Positions 18,976 through 31,095 are shown, counted from the first letter of the stretch. The stretch is DNA of 64,000 nt from Nitrosomonas sp. (GCF_019752095.1 NZ_JAIEMO010000034.1:1-64000), one strand, 5' to 3'. Translations and numbers: made by a program. The notes: generated by a model not told the origin, from the letters alone.

Positions 18976-19153
18976 AGCTTATATTGTAGTTGTACCTACT
19001 GGACCATGCAATTACAAACCCAACTCGATTGTGGATTTCTATTCAAATACTGTGATTCTCGTCCATAACGGAACCGTCCACAATTGGTTGATAGCCGACT
19101 GTCAGATCGTATCAAGAATAATTTAGCGCTAATATACATAGGGCGTTTTATTA

Positions 19154-20797
19154 TCATTTGCCGCCACTCTCCGCTGCCGACAATAATGCGGTGAGAACAT
19201 CAGCCGCATCATTCAGTTCTTTATCTAAAGACTCCATCAAACCCGCCTGCTCAATCCTGGCGGCAATCTCATCCAGACGCTCGTTGAATCGATTGATGTC
19301 AGTTTCTGCTTTCAATGATTCTAGTTCTGAAATAAACCCTGACTTGGCGTTATCCTCTGGCGATGCATCTTCGGGAGTTTGGGTCATTTCGGCTGGATCA
19401 TTAATCTCGCTCGATTCGTCACCGGCCTGGGTGCCCTGAGTTTCATCTTCACTGTCCGCGTGTTCAATCTGGCCAAGGGTTTTGGGTGTCCAATAGAAAT
19501 CCAGCTCGACTCCGTGCTGAATTATTTCTTCGATATTGATGTAACCCAATTCGCCCATATCACCAAAGATATCGGCAAGTCCGAACGCCTGGATTTGTTC
19601 ATCCTCCATGTCTTTTTCAGTAATGTACCAATCGCCGGAACCTTTAAAATAGTGCAGATATGCAATCGCTTTATCGTCCATACCATCCTGGCCGTAAGTT
19701 TGCGGCATGTTTTGGATGGTATTGGCTATTTCAATCATTTTATCTATAAAGAATTGCCCCTCTTCGCCCCGAATACCTGACATCACCGCAGAGAATTGCG
19801 CTTCTCCAATAAAACGCTTGAGCAGCGGCATGACTGCATTAACATCATCGATATTGTTGCCTGCTTTCTCTACCTGGTTATCATTGTTCGCTGTCACCTT
19901 TACTCCCAGTGCTTTACGTATCTCGTTAACGCGCTTTACCATTTTCAATTTCTCGATGCCTGACGTGGCCGAAGTGATTCCTGCACGGATATCTCTGAGC
20001 TCTTTAACCAGTTTTAATTTTTGTGTGCCGGAAATTGCAGCGTCCAGCGTTGCCCGGTCATTAGAATCAGATTCAATAGAGTCAAATCCTTCTCGTGGCT
20101 GATTATCAATGTACGGATATTTCTTTTTCATTTCAGGCACGCGCAGAAGGTTTCTTGCACCCGTATGCCGGATTCTCTTTGTCAGGTAATCGCTGATTAC
20201 ACGCGCATCATGTCGATAATCATCAAGTCTCTGCTTTTTTTTTGGCGTGATATCTTCCATGCCTGCCTTGCGATTGATTGCAATATCGATGAGCTCGCGC
20301 AATCTGCGCTTGGCATCCTCTTTATCCATTACCTGCGCGGTAGCGGTCCATCCATAAATTGCTGTTGGCACCTGGGCTTTTTCAAAGTCAGACGCGATAA
20401 ATTCACGGAAGAACTTGATCAGTTGATTGGTCGCCGCTATCGATTTCTTGTCTGCATCTGAGTACACTCCATCCAAAATCTTACTTTCTGCGACCGCTTT
20501 ATCAGTTTGCATAGCGATATCCTCTTGCGTATACGACATAAAATCATCAAATGGAGGGATAACCTCTATCCCGCTATTTAGTGGCTGACAGAATCCATAT
20601 AAATCGGCGGGCGTCAATTTATCGCTATCCAGTAAATATCCTTGCGAACCACTAATTTGATTAATGAATAACCAGTCTTTAAAAAAGCTGATTGCCAATT
20701 CATCGCCGCTGTATTCAATCGTAATGTCCTCATCTTCAGCGAAGATCGCATCGAAATGACCGGCTGGCGTAAGAACCTTATAAACGTTATTCATCAT
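19154..20797 (-). CDS. Polyvalent phage protein with DUF2958-like domain
   Basis: 547 residues. Residues 385-442 look like DUF2958: Y-L-H-Y-F, W-Y-I-T-E, A-F-G-L, E-L-G-Y-I-N-I and G-V-E-L-D-F-Y-W. In the middle, two helical repeats, K-L-K-L-V-K-E-L-x-x-I-R and K-L-K-M-V-K-R-V-x-x-I-R, match a pair in the upstream gene. The C-terminus is acidic and low-complexity. DUF2958 is common in phage and plasmid polyvalent proteins that are delivered with DNA to counter host defences. The start overlaps the previous stop in ATGATGA; the second ATG at 20794 is also possible. Function beyond that is not known. Confidence 0.75.
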   Translation of the reverse strand: MMNNVYKVLTPAGHFDAIFAEDEDITIEYSGDELAISFFKDWLFINQISGSQGYLLDSDKLTPADLYGFCQPLNSGIEVIPPFDDFMSYTQEDIAMQTDKAVAESKILDGVYSDADKKSIAATNQLIKFFREFIASDFEKAQVPTAIYGWTATAQVMDKEDAKRRLRELIDIAINRKAGMEDITPKKKQRLDDYRHDARVISDYLTKRIRHTGARNLLRVPEMKKKYPYIDNQPREGFDSIESDSNDRATLDAAISGTQKLKLVKELRDIRAGITSATSGIEKLKMVKRVNEIRKALGVKVTANNDNQVEKAGNNIDDVNAVMPLLKRFIGEAQFSAVMSGIRGEEGQFFIDKMIEIANTIQNMPQTYGQDGMDDKAIAYLHYFKGSGDWYITEKDMEDEQIQAFGLADIFGDMGELGYINIEEIIQHGVELDFYWTPKTLGQIEHADSEDETQGTQAGDESSEINDPAEMTQTPEDASPEDNAKSGFISELESLKAETDINRFNERLDEIAARIEQAGLMESLDKELNDAADVLTALLSAAESGGK

Positions 20798-22707
20798 GAT
20801 TGTTCACCTGGTAAATTAGCGGCTTCGTTTATAACCGCATATTTAGTTCTAAATCTATTGTAGAGAACGCCGACAATGTTGTTATCATGCGCTCTCGATA
20901 TACGCAGAAAGGCTTTTAAAGTGGTCATATCGCCATGTACCGCTACAGAAGGCGGTATATTTCTGCGATTAGGTTGTTCCGGATAAACGAATGAACCGTT
21001 TTGATGTGTAAAAGCAACTCCAAACCCGTTAGCAATCCGCCTCGTTGAAACATTCTTGAACTTGCCGGTAAATATTCGATAGCCACCCCAAGAACCAATG
21101 TATTTGGCTTTTGGATCATTCAGCCCACCCCACTTGCCAAGCAGATTTCCCTGGTCAATCGGATCAAGATCGCTAAACCAACTATCGCTAACAATCTCAA
21201 TGCCCTCGGAAAGCTTTTGTATGGCTTTTTCGTACTCGGATTGCTCTTTATCGCGGATATCTTGAGATACGTCCTTTGCCTTGTCCTGAATGGATTGAAG
21301 CAGCTTCATGGCCGGGGTTAGATCGGCCTGTAAATATCCAGCCATCAGCGCCGCCATTTCCGGATCTTTGGATGCCAGCATTGCAGCGTCGTATGGATTT
21401 GCCAAATACTGAATTCCCATTGCCCATACTTCGGTGGTTTGATCTCTGTAGACCTTGCCCACATATGGATCGATAAAATCATCCTTGTAGGCGCCTTCAT
21501 TGCTTGCGTATCCACGATTGCCGGTCAACGATCTCAATGAAAACACCTTGTCGCCTTCACGTCTTTTCACTAAAAAGCCATTGGCCGCATACTTGGCGGC
21601 GGGATCAGCTTCAAGATGATGGGCCATTTCATGCCATAAAGTAGTTTTATTGAAGCGATTGCCAGGGTTGATTGATGCATTCTCAAAATGACCAATACCC
21701 TTCGCGTGCGCGCGTCCACTGCGCTCAGATTCAATCTTTATGAGCCTCAGTTTGCCGCCTGAGATCCGATAGAACTCAGCCATATCCCTGCGCACATCCG
21801 CTTCCGGGTACCCTGCTTTTTTGAGTCTCGCTATTGCTGATTTCCCTATTACCTGGCTGTTCGCCCAGGATTCGGCCTGTTCTTGGGTCACTTTTGAGGT
21901 GCCAAGGATAGTTTCTATGATTTTCTTGCCGATTGGTTCCAGGCTTTCTTTCAATTCCTTGACCTGATTTTTTCTGATCTCATGCCTTTGTCTATCAAGG
22001 GATATCAATTTTTCCCAAACTTCTTGCTTTTTAATGGAAGCAACCTCGAACATATTTGAAGCCTTTTCAATTGCTTCCTTGTCATATCCATTGGCTTGAT
22101 TTACCGCTAACAGGTCCGTCAAGGAAAGTCGCAACTTCTCATACTCTTCCTGAGCGGCTTTCTGCTGCGCAAGAATCTCAGGCGTGTCTTGCGGCGGTTT
22201 ATCTGACAATTCTTTGATCGCCACTTCAATTGATTTGATTCTATCTATATCAACATCAAAAACATTGCCAGTTGATTTATAGTGGTCAAAAGCGGCCATT
22301 TCCGCAGAAAAGCCAATGGGAACGCGAAGATCAGCAAAAGCATCCATCCATTCTGATTTAGCGTCCTGATATCCCTCTTTGTTATTCTCGCTTGTGAGCA
22401 TTTTGATTATCTTTTCTACGGTATTTGCTTCGGCTCCGCGCAATGACTCAGGTACCGCAGAAATTCCGTTGCGCAGGTAATCGGTTAGCGTTTTAATTGA
22501 TTCCACAGGGTTAGTTGGATCAATTGACAGGCTTGCAACCGGTTTGATAGCAATCGACAGAAGTTGCCGTATTACACGCACGCGCTTGACCAGGTTAAGT
22601 TTATTTACCCCGGCAACCCCCGGCATATTCTTTCGGATAATCCCGAGTTCAAGAACGAGTTTTAACTTTTCAGACCCGCTCACATCATCAAGAGCCAGTA
22701 GAGTCAT
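20794..22707 (-). CDS. Polyvalent phage protein with HExxH metalloprotease motif
   Basis: About 637 residues from the ATG at 22707, just after the upstream stop; an in-frame start at 22761 would overlap that gene by 50 bases. The first 45 residues hold two helical repeats, K-L-K-L-V-L-E-L-x-x-I-R and K-L-N-L-V-K-R-V-x-x-I-R, shared with the next gene. A coiled-coil-like middle follows. Around residue 357 is T-L-W-H-E-M-A-H-H-L-E, a zinc-binding HExxH, and T-T-E-V-W-A-M-G some 70 residues later could give the third, Glu ligand. Probably a metalloprotease domain in a phage-delivered multidomain protein, cleaving itself, a partner or a host target. The target is unknown. Confidence 0.72.
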   Translation of the reverse strand: MTLLALDDVSGSEKLKLVLELGIIRKNMPGVAGVNKLNLVKRVRVIRQLLSIAIKPVASLSIDPTNPVESIKTLTDYLRNGISAVPESLRGAEANTVEKIIKMLTSENNKEGYQDAKSEWMDAFADLRVPIGFSAEMAAFDHYKSTGNVFDVDIDRIKSIEVAIKELSDKPPQDTPEILAQQKAAQEEYEKLRLSLTDLLAVNQANGYDKEAIEKASNMFEVASIKKQEVWEKLISLDRQRHEIRKNQVKELKESLEPIGKKIIETILGTSKVTQEQAESWANSQVIGKSAIARLKKAGYPEADVRRDMAEFYRISGGKLRLIKIESERSGRAHAKGIGHFENASINPGNRFNKTTLWHEMAHHLEADPAAKYAANGFLVKRREGDKVFSLRSLTGNRGYASNEGAYKDDFIDPYVGKVYRDQTTEVWAMGIQYLANPYDAAMLASKDPEMAALMAGYLQADLTPAMKLLQSIQDKAKDVSQDIRDKEQSEYEKAIQKLSEGIEIVSDSWFSDLDPIDQGNLLGKWGGLNDPKAKYIGSWGGYRIFTGKFKNVSTRRIANGFGVAFTHQNGSFVYPEQPNRRNIPPSVAVHGDMTTLKAFLRISRAHDNNIVGVLYNRFRTKYAVINEAANLPGEQS

Positions 22708-22711
22708 TTTC

Positions 22712-24919
<2,208 letters not shown>

Positions 24920-24952
24920 GGTAAGCCGCTTTAAGGGCAGTATTTCGGTCTG

Positions 24953-24959
24953 TTTTCCG
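24953..24959 (-). promoter_or_regulatory. CGGAAAA phage promoter motif (polyvalent-protein operon)
   Basis: The minus strand reads GCGGAAAACA, 33 bases before the start at 24919. Sigma-70-like boxes TTGTAG (24962-24967) and AATACT (24939-24944) with 17-base spacing flank it, so either reading is possible. Confidence 0.35.
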
Positions 24960-24972
24960 CTCTACAATGCAA

Positions 24973-24994
24973 AAAGCCCGAAATCACCGGGCTT
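24973..24994 (-). terminator. Terminator between the FRG cargo gene and the polyvalent-protein operon
   Basis: Stem AAGCCCG/CGGGCTT with an 8-base loop. Reading the minus strand it is followed by TTTTT (stem end plus T-run). It ends transcripts from the FRG gene and insulates the phage operon downstream. Confidence 0.8.
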
Positions 24995-25115
24995 AAATAA
25001 CGGATATTTCTATAATGTATGGGTTCACATGCAGTCTGACACTTTTGGATTCAAGACACGATAAATTGTACAGTCAGCATTAGATCAAAATTAGACGATT
25101 GAGATAGTGCAAAAT

Positions 25116-26138
25116 TCATTTTACCGGCCATAACGCTTTCTTGTAAGCTAAAAACTCCGCAGCATTGTTAAGAGATGGCATAAGCGTAAGTCTTGAGACA
25201 TCTAAACGGTATAGCAATCGTAGAAGTGGATCAGCCTCAGATGCCGGAAGAGAGAAACGAATTAGAGGATATCTTATATAGTGCGTTCCTGGATCACGCT
25301 CAGCACTTACTGCATCCTCTATGCTTGGCCATCTTCCATTCATCAGAAAGAACCGATTGGCATTATTTATTAGGGTAAATACTCCTCGTTGTGCACGTAG
25401 AAATGAATTATTTGCTCGTGGTGCAGATACAGAACTAATACTTTTGACTGTGCCGAGCAATGGTGTGGCAAGACCAATAACAGCGAACTCAGCATCCATT
25501 CGATTGGTACCAGCTAAAGCGGATGCTTTCTCAGCAGCGAAATACGCAGCGACTAGCGGTGATTCAGTCCAATCTAGAAGACGGGTCGGGACACCATGGT
25601 GCTGAGCTAGCGCCACGCTTGGAAGAAACCGGTGGTCAGGAAACTCTAGGAATTGCTCGACTTCTTCATCTGGGCGACCTGAGCGTATTAAGTTAAGTAA
25701 AGTTTGATGGAGAGAAATGTGGCTATAATCAAGCGGGGTAAATATTCCGACTCGATCAGCAGCTTCTAGAAAAAGTAGTACAGCTCGCAATTCAGCATGC
25801 AAATGCATACCTAAGTATTCCCTAGTATTACCGCCGTCAAGTATTGGTTTATATGGTGGCTGAGGAGTAAATTCCTCTAGAGCGTCATATGTTCGATGTG
25901 CAGCAGGAAGAAGTGGCCAATCTATTCTCGCTTGACCTCTATAAATGTATCCATTGATATATTTTTCGCTAACATCGAAGATACTTTTCGGTTCAAATAT
26001 ATTCTCTTCGAGAAAGCATTCTATCAGTTCACGTGCGTTACTGAAGGAGTGATCAATATCATACATCTGATTCTCTGATCTCATGGTTAAAATGCTTAGG
26101 GTAAAAAGTACGACATCAGGAGCGTCCTGTTGTCCCAT
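25116..26138 (-). CDS. FRG-domain protein
   Basis: 340 residues. FRG domain signature: Y-I-Y-R-G-Q near residue 65, W-P-L-L-P-A-A-H-R, then A-Q-H-H-G-V-P-T-R-L-L-D-W-T near 185 and P-L-V-A-A-Y-F-A. FRG proteins are named for the F/Y-R-G motif and are frequent in mobile islands; the biochemical activity is poorly defined and some are suspected toxins or defence effectors. The first ATG lies inside the end of the upstream frameshifted membrane gene. Starts at 26084 or 26066 would also keep the domain intact, and none has a clear binding site. Lower GC than the surrounding phage genes and an insulating terminator suggest cargo. Confidence 0.85.
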   Translation of the reverse strand: MGQQDAPDVVLFTLSILTMRSENQMYDIDHSFSNARELIECFLEENIFEPKSIFDVSEKYINGYIYRGQARIDWPLLPAAHRTYDALEEFTPQPPYKPILDGGNTREYLGMHLHAELRAVLLFLEAADRVGIFTPLDYSHISLHQTLLNLIRSGRPDEEVEQFLEFPDHRFLPSVALAQHHGVPTRLLDWTESPLVAAYFAAEKASALAGTNRMDAEFAVIGLATPLLGTVKSISSVSAPRANNSFLRAQRGVFTLINNANRFFLMNGRWPSIEDAVSAERDPGTHYIRYPLIRFSLPASEADPLLRLLYRLDVSRLTLMPSLNNAAEFLAYKKALWPVK

Positions 26139-26713
26139 CTGTTAGTAACACACCACGCCATTCCGCATACTCGCGACCCTTTGGTGTTACTATAATTAAC
26201 CCTGATTCCTCAAGTTGTAAGAGGTGATGTGCCTGTAATGCAGATATAATTGCTTTCCGTTCATTCGCCGACGGGATAATTGGTATCCATACTGACTCAA
26301 AATAAGCATACGTCGTGGATTGTGGAAGGCCAATGAGCCAATCAAGAACGTGTTGGGTGCCTCGGACAAGAAAATGATTTAAATACCGATACTCCCAGAC
26401 ATATGCGGTAGCAATATGAGATCGTATTAACTGCTCGATAATTGACCTTTGTTGTGGCGTTAAATCAGAGGGTAATCCTGTGACAGAAACCTGATCATTA
26501 ACATTTGGCTCCAGTATTGGGCTTTTCTTTTCTGTTTGATTGCGGTGTGCTAACTTCAGTGCCGCCAGGTAGTCGAATTTTGGCCACTCGCAGGATTAAT
26601 GCTTTTATATCCTCTCTAAAAATAAGGATGATTAAAATTGTCATAATAGATATAACCATTGGCGCACTAAGTAGTATCTTTAAGTATTCAAGAACAATAT
26701 TCGCCATTTCCAT
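26116..26713 (-). pseudogene. Small membrane protein gene split by a frameshift
   Basis: The first frame gives 71 residues: a hydrophobic segment (P-M-V-I-S-I-M-T-I-L-I-I-L-I-F) followed by R-V-A-K-I-R-L-P-G-G-T, a pattern seen in many small bacterial membrane proteins, then a stop at 26498. The next frame has no ATG, GTG or TTG start near its beginning but stays open for more than 120 codons down to a stop at 26116, with sensible sequence (W-E-Y-R-Y-L-N-H-F-L-V-R-G). Removing one A from an AAAA run near 26540 on the minus strand joins them into about 195 residues. Either a real mutation, a programmed shift, or a sequencing error in a homopolymer. The reconstructed end overlaps the FRG gene start, so they would be one unit. 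Confidence 0.7.
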
Positions 26714-26953
26714 AGTATCTTCCAGTTAACAACTAATTATATAGTTTCCATTATCTTCCATATTTTTTGCTTGAACTGCAACAAAGTTGTTACGTTTAAT
26801 TGACCAAACTATCCTCAAAACGGTTTGAGGCCCCTGACACTGTTAATACTGATTAGTTTTCAAACGTGTGTATTTAAGTCGTGGAATTTGAGCGCATCTC
26901 TTCACAAAAAGAAGTACTATGCTTATTTAATTTTTAGAGAACAGGAGGTTGTT

Positions 26954-29473
26954 TTGGCTGACTTCAAGAAGCGATTAGCGGGCAAGAAGACAGAAAAGCC
27001 TACTAATCCACTAGAACTCTACAACACACTTGACAGAACGCATGATAAGGGACCGCTTCGACCTGCACAAGAATCTGTTTTAAGTGACTGGTTTAAGAAC
27101 TGTCAAACAAAGCGAGATGTCATCGTCAAACTCCATACGGGGCAAGGGAAAACACTCATTGGTCTCCTAATGCTACAATCAAGACTTAATGCTGGATCTG
27201 AACCTGTTGTATATCTATGCCCTGATCATTTTCTTATTGAACAAACTTGCGAACAAGCAAAACAGTTTGGTATAAAAACTTGCACAGCACCGGATGATCT
27301 ACCAGACGAATTTTTGAATTGCGGCAGCATTCTAGTGACTTCTGTACAAAAGTTATTCAATGGCTTAACAAAATTTGGATTGAATCGCCATTCAATTAAT
27401 GTTGATACAGTACTAATGGATGATGCTCACGCTTGTGCTGACCGCATTCGTGAGGCTTGTCGCATTAGAATTCCATACGATCAACCAGCATATAGCGCTA
27501 TGAGAACCTTATTCAGCAATGATTTGGAGCAACAAGGTGTTGGCACTTATGCGGACATCGTGAATGGCAAATATGATGCTTATCTACCTGTGCCCTATTG
27601 GGCATGGTTAGAACGAGAAAGCGAAATTGCAACCATCCTTTCAAAGCACTCCAATAGCAACTATATTAAATATGCTTGGCCTTTACTTAAGAATATTCTA
27701 AAACACTGCCAGTGCGTCATATCAAGTCAGGCTATTGAGATTGAGCCTTATGTGGCACCGCTTGCACATTTTGGGTCTTATTCTAAGGCCAAGCATCGCG
27801 TGTTCATGTCAGCCACCGTAACCGACGATGCCTTTCTTGTTAAAGGATTGCAGTTAGAAACTGACACGATCACACAACCATTGATCTATACAAAGGAAAC
27901 TTGGTCAGGTGAAAAAATGGTAATTTTGCCATCTCTCATTCATGACGATCTTGATCGTGAAATGATCGTAAATACATTTGGCAAACCAAATTCAAAGCGT
28001 ACTTATGGAATAGTGGCATTGGTACCAAGCTTCGCGCGAACAAAGGATTGGGAATCTCTGGGAGCCAAGATTGTCGAAAAAGGTTTTGTTGCCGATGCTA
28101 TTACAACATTAAGAAAAAGCGAATTTGAAAATACCATAGTTCTTGTCAATCGTTATGATGGAATTGATTTACCGGATGAAGTTTGTCGCATATTGATTTT
28201 TGATTCACGCCCATATTCGGAGAGTCTAATTGATCTACTCCAGGAACAGTGCAGACTGAACAGTGAGGCTACACTCATGCGAACAATTCGATCAGTTGAA
28301 CAAGGTATAGGTCGAAGTGTGCGGGGTGAGAAAGACTATTCTGTAATTGTCATCATAGGATCGGATATCATTAGACTTCTTCGCGAAAAAGGATCTCGCA
28401 AATATCTCTCAGCACAAGTGGCAACTCAGATCGAAATTGGACTTGAAATCGCTGAGATGGCAAAGCAAGATATCGAAGAAGATAGCACACCAGAAGAAGC
28501 TTTCAAGACATTGATAAAGCAATGCATCCAGCGTGATCCTGATTGGAAGGCCTACTATGCAGAACAGATGGCAAGAGTTGTTCCTACAAGCGCCAATGAA
28601 GCCGTCTTAAATATTTACGCAGCGGAATTATCTGCCGAACAACAATATATGGCAAGCGATTATGCAGGAGCTAGCAAATCTATACAAACGCTGCTAGACA
28701 GCAATGCTATACATTCAGATGATACTGGTTGGTATTTGCAAGAATGTGCTCGATACCTCTATATGTCGGATCGCGCAGAATCTCAAAGACTTCAAGTAGC
28801 GGCTCATAAGAAGAACCACCTGTTGCTCAAGCCACCAACTGGCGTAACTGTGACAAAACTGACAATCATCAGTCATGGACGAGCTGAACGCATAGTCCAA
28901 TGGATCAGTGGTTTCAGTACCTATCAGGATTTGGATACCACTATTTCCGACATCCTTAGCAATCTCGTTTTTGGAATAAAAGCTGAAAAATTTGAACGGT
29001 CACTCAACGAACTAAGTAAAGCATTAGGGTTTACTGGTGAACGCCCTGACGCAGAATGGAAGGAAGGACCGGACAACCTGTGGGCCCTTGATAATAAGCA
29101 ATATCTGTTAATCGAGTGCAAAAGTGAGGTAGAGGTCTTGCGCGCAGAAATCAACAAGCGCGAGGCAGAACAAATGAATCGGTCCAGTGCATGGTTTGAA
29201 AAGCACTATCCTGGCATGAAGGTTAAACGTTTAATTATTCACCCTGCAGGAAAAATAGAAAGTGCGGCTGCATTTACGCATGAGGTTGAAGGTGTTCGTG
29301 AATCCGATCTGAGAAAATTTGTTAAGGCATGCCGAGATTTCTTCAAGTCGTTCGAATCGCATGACTTTAATGATATATCTTCTCCTCATATACAAAGAAT
29401 GATCAACGCTTATCACCTCGACATATCAGATCTAGTCAGCATTTATTCAAGGAAACTCAAAGATATTAAGTAA
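26954..29473 (+). CDS. DEAD/DEAH-type helicase with C-terminal nuclease-like domain
   Basis: 839 residues from the TTG at 26954, which has AGGAGG five bases upstream; earlier in-frame starts lack a site. Helicase motifs: T-G-Q-G-K-T (about 61-66), V-L-M-D-D-A-H (about 152-158), F-M-S-A-T-V (about 285), and Q-G-I-G-R-S-V-R-G (about 450). Residues 500-640 are helical and repeat-like. Near 705-725, G-P-D-N-L-W followed by Y-L-L-I-E-C-K-S-E fits the D...ExK core of a PD-(D/E)xK nuclease. The gene is divergent from the FRG/membrane pair, and both are AT-rich. Probable defence protein acting on invading DNA or RNA. No established system was matched. Confidence 0.82.
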   Translation: MADFKKRLAGKKTEKPTNPLELYNTLDRTHDKGPLRPAQESVLSDWFKNCQTKRDVIVKLHTGQGKTLIGLLMLQSRLNAGSEPVVYLCPDHFLIEQTCEQAKQFGIKTCTAPDDLPDEFLNCGSILVTSVQKLFNGLTKFGLNRHSINVDTVLMDDAHACADRIREACRIRIPYDQPAYSAMRTLFSNDLEQQGVGTYADIVNGKYDAYLPVPYWAWLERESEIATILSKHSNSNYIKYAWPLLKNILKHCQCVISSQAIEIEPYVAPLAHFGSYSKAKHRVFMSATVTDDAFLVKGLQLETDTITQPLIYTKETWSGEKMVILPSLIHDDLDREMIVNTFGKPNSKRTYGIVALVPSFARTKDWESLGAKIVEKGFVADAITTLRKSEFENTIVLVNRYDGIDLPDEVCRILIFDSRPYSESLIDLLQEQCRLNSEATLMRTIRSVEQGIGRSVRGEKDYSVIVIIGSDIIRLLREKGSRKYLSAQVATQIEIGLEIAEMAKQDIEEDSTPEEAFKTLIKQCIQRDPDWKAYYAEQMARVVPTSANEAVLNIYAAELSAEQQYMASDYAGASKSIQTLLDSNAIHSDDTGWYLQECARYLYMSDRAESQRLQVAAHKKNHLLLKPPTGVTVTKLTIISHGRAERIVQWISGFSTYQDLDTTISDILSNLVFGIKAEKFERSLNELSKALGFTGERPDAEWKEGPDNLWALDNKQYLLIECKSEVEVLRAEINKREAEQMNRSSAWFEKHYPGMKVKRLIIHPAGKIESAAAFTHEVEGVRESDLRKFVKACRDFFKSFESHDFNDISSPHIQRMINAYHLDISDLVSIYSRKLKDIK

Positions 29474-29624
29474 TCAACTCAAGATACACGTAAGGTATAT
29501 TCGTGGCCCCTCTTGGATCGGAGTAATCAGATTAGTTATCAAAGCATTTTCAAGAATTAAATTTTACTCAAAGTTTAAGTTAATTTAGCATGGGGCCATA
29601 TAAGTTCTTTCAGAGCAATAACAA

Positions 29625-30071
29625 TTAACCAGTGTCACACCATCCGCTTCGCTTTCCGCCACTATATGGTCGCGCCAGTCCTTTGCTGATCATGTCAGCG
29701 CCAACATTAATTCCATCCGCAAATACTTCCGCATTTATCCTGAAATATTTATCCCTGGCAACGTTGCGCAATTCGATTTCCTGGGAGTTTAATAATAATT
29801 GTGCAAGGTATGCCCTGGAATCAATGGCGCCAGATTTCTCTTGATCGCACTTACCTCTCAATTCAGGTGCATCTATGCCATTTATCCGCACCGGGATCTT
29901 ACTACACAATATGGTGGGGCAGTCGCCGTCAATATTGATGGTAAAGGTATCGCCGTCATAAACCTTTATGATTGACCCCGGCTTAATTGTTTCACCGGCA
30001 TAAGCCGGGTTATCACATCCAACAATTACTGCCAAAACAAATAAAACAATCGTTAATTTTGCTAATTTCAT
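29625..30071 (-). CDS. Secreted staphylococcal-nuclease-like thermonuclease
   Basis: 148 residues. A signal peptide ends in V-I-V-G-C (Cys19), a likely lipobox. The SNase core is present: V-Y-D-G-D-T-F, R-I-N-G-I-D-A-P-E-L-R-G and A-R-D-K-Y-F-R-I-N-A-E-V-F, with a C-terminal G-L-A-R-P-Y. Calcium-dependent, cutting single- and double-stranded DNA and RNA in the envelope. The ATG overlaps the stop of the DarA-like gene (ATGA). In a phage it could degrade competing extracellular DNA or be lysogen cargo. No immunity protein is needed if exported. Confidence 0.88.
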   Translation of the reverse strand: MKLAKLTIVLFVLAVIVGCDNPAYAGETIKPGSIIKVYDGDTFTINIDGDCPTILCSKIPVRINGIDAPELRGKCDQEKSGAIDSRAYLAQLLLNSQEIELRNVARDKYFRINAEVFADGINVGADMISKGLARPYSGGKRSGWCDTG

Positions 30072-30556
30072 GATGTGACCATTCCTTGTCTGAATTTATC
30101 AATCTCAGCTCTGACCTCGCTAATAGCAACCTTCAAAGCATCCCTTTTACTCGCTAAAACCTGCTCCATCTTCGGTGCAGCCGTGCGTATCCCTGCAGGG
30201 GGTTTGATCTTCACTGCAGCGAGTAACTTCTGGAACTTGGTGCGACCTGAGTCCATTGCAGCAACAATCTCTGATATCGCCTTAACGTGGTCATCCTGGT
30301 TCTTGATGGGTAGAATCTTGTTATTCAGCAACACCTGGAAGATATCGCCGGTCTGTTTTATTCGTAAGATTACTTTCTGTGAATCGGCAAACGTAAGCAA
30401 CATTTCACGGAAACTGATACCGGCGGCACGCTTGGCGGCAGTCAAAACATCTTGCTGAATAACGTGCGCACCGGCACGCGCGAAATATTTCTCCGCTTCT
30501 TTGGCAGCTTTATCCTTGACACTTAAATCGGCAAAACTAAAGAGTATTTTTTCCAC
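30068..30556 (-). CDS. DarA-like anti-restriction protein
   Basis: 162 residues. The stretch F-A-D-S-Q-K-V-I-L-R-I-K, Q-T-G-D-I-F-Q-V-L-L-N and P-I-K-N-Q-D-D-H resembles the domain of P1 DarA-type defence-against-restriction proteins, which are head proteins co-injected with DNA. The C-terminal third is a charged helix. A small single-domain version, fitting the large DarB-like and polyvalent proteins of this prophage. Recognised from memory of the family, so moderate confidence. It lies last but one in the hub/spike operon. Confidence 0.55.
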   Translation of the reverse strand: MEKILFSFADLSVKDKAAKEAEKYFARAGAHVIQQDVLTAAKRAAGISFREMLLTFADSQKVILRIKQTGDIFQVLLNNKILPIKNQDDHVKAISEIVAAMDSGRTKFQKLLAAVKIKPPAGIRTAAPKMEQVLASKRDALKVAISEVRAEIDKFRQGMVTS

Positions 30557-30585
30557 CTTGCAATCCCCCCTTGAATCATTAAAAA

Positions 30586-31095
30586 TTATTCTGGTACGTC
30601 AGTATTCGATGATCCGGACTGAACCCCGCCATGGGTGTGAGTTGACCCCACATTTACATTATTGTGAGTCAGTAAGCTGCCATGAATGGCGGTATTAGCA
30701 GTTACAATCACATTGGCTGCGTTGATTTCCAGCGTTTCAGCGTTCAATTTCATCGTTCCATCGGCTGTGATCTCTATATTCGCATGATGGAACCGCCTCC
30801 AATCAACGGAATTTCCCGATTGAGGGTTGCGATAGCCGGTAATTATGGGATATCTGGAATCACCGCCTATAAAAGCAATCCATACCGTATCGTTCGGCAA
30901 AATCTCGATCTCAGTGGCATTCGCGCCAGTCCGTGATTTATCGCCAATCGGATATTCAATTTCGGCCTCGGGCAACACATCAGAACCATCGGTAATGCCG
31001 GGTATTTCTATTCTGCATGTGCGACGTTCCTGGCTGTACGATCTTACAATCGCAGGATATCTACCCGGCATCTGGCCGTAATTATCTGTAGGCAT
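30586..31095 (-). CDS. Baseplate spike protein (gpV/gp5-like)
   Basis: About 169 residues. An OB-fold start (R-Y-P-A-I-V-R-S-Y-S, D-T-V-W-I-A-F-I-G-G-D and R-Y-P-I-I-T-G) is followed by a short beta-helix with alternating hydrophobic residues and a tip containing T-H-T-H-G-G. The H-x-H at the apex is the iron-binding point of many membrane-piercing spikes. The ATG at 31095 has GGAGG four bases upstream and overlaps the stop of the hub gene (TAATG); an earlier in-frame start at 31119 is less likely. Trimer at the centre of the baseplate. Confidence 0.9.
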   Translation of the reverse strand: MPTDNYGQMPGRYPAIVRSYSQERRTCRIEIPGITDGSDVLPEAEIEYPIGDKSRTGANATEIEILPNDTVWIAFIGGDSRYPIITGYRNPQSGNSVDWRRFHHANIEITADGTMKLNAETLEINAANVIVTANTAIHGSLLTHNNVNVGSTHTHGGVQSGSSNTDVPE

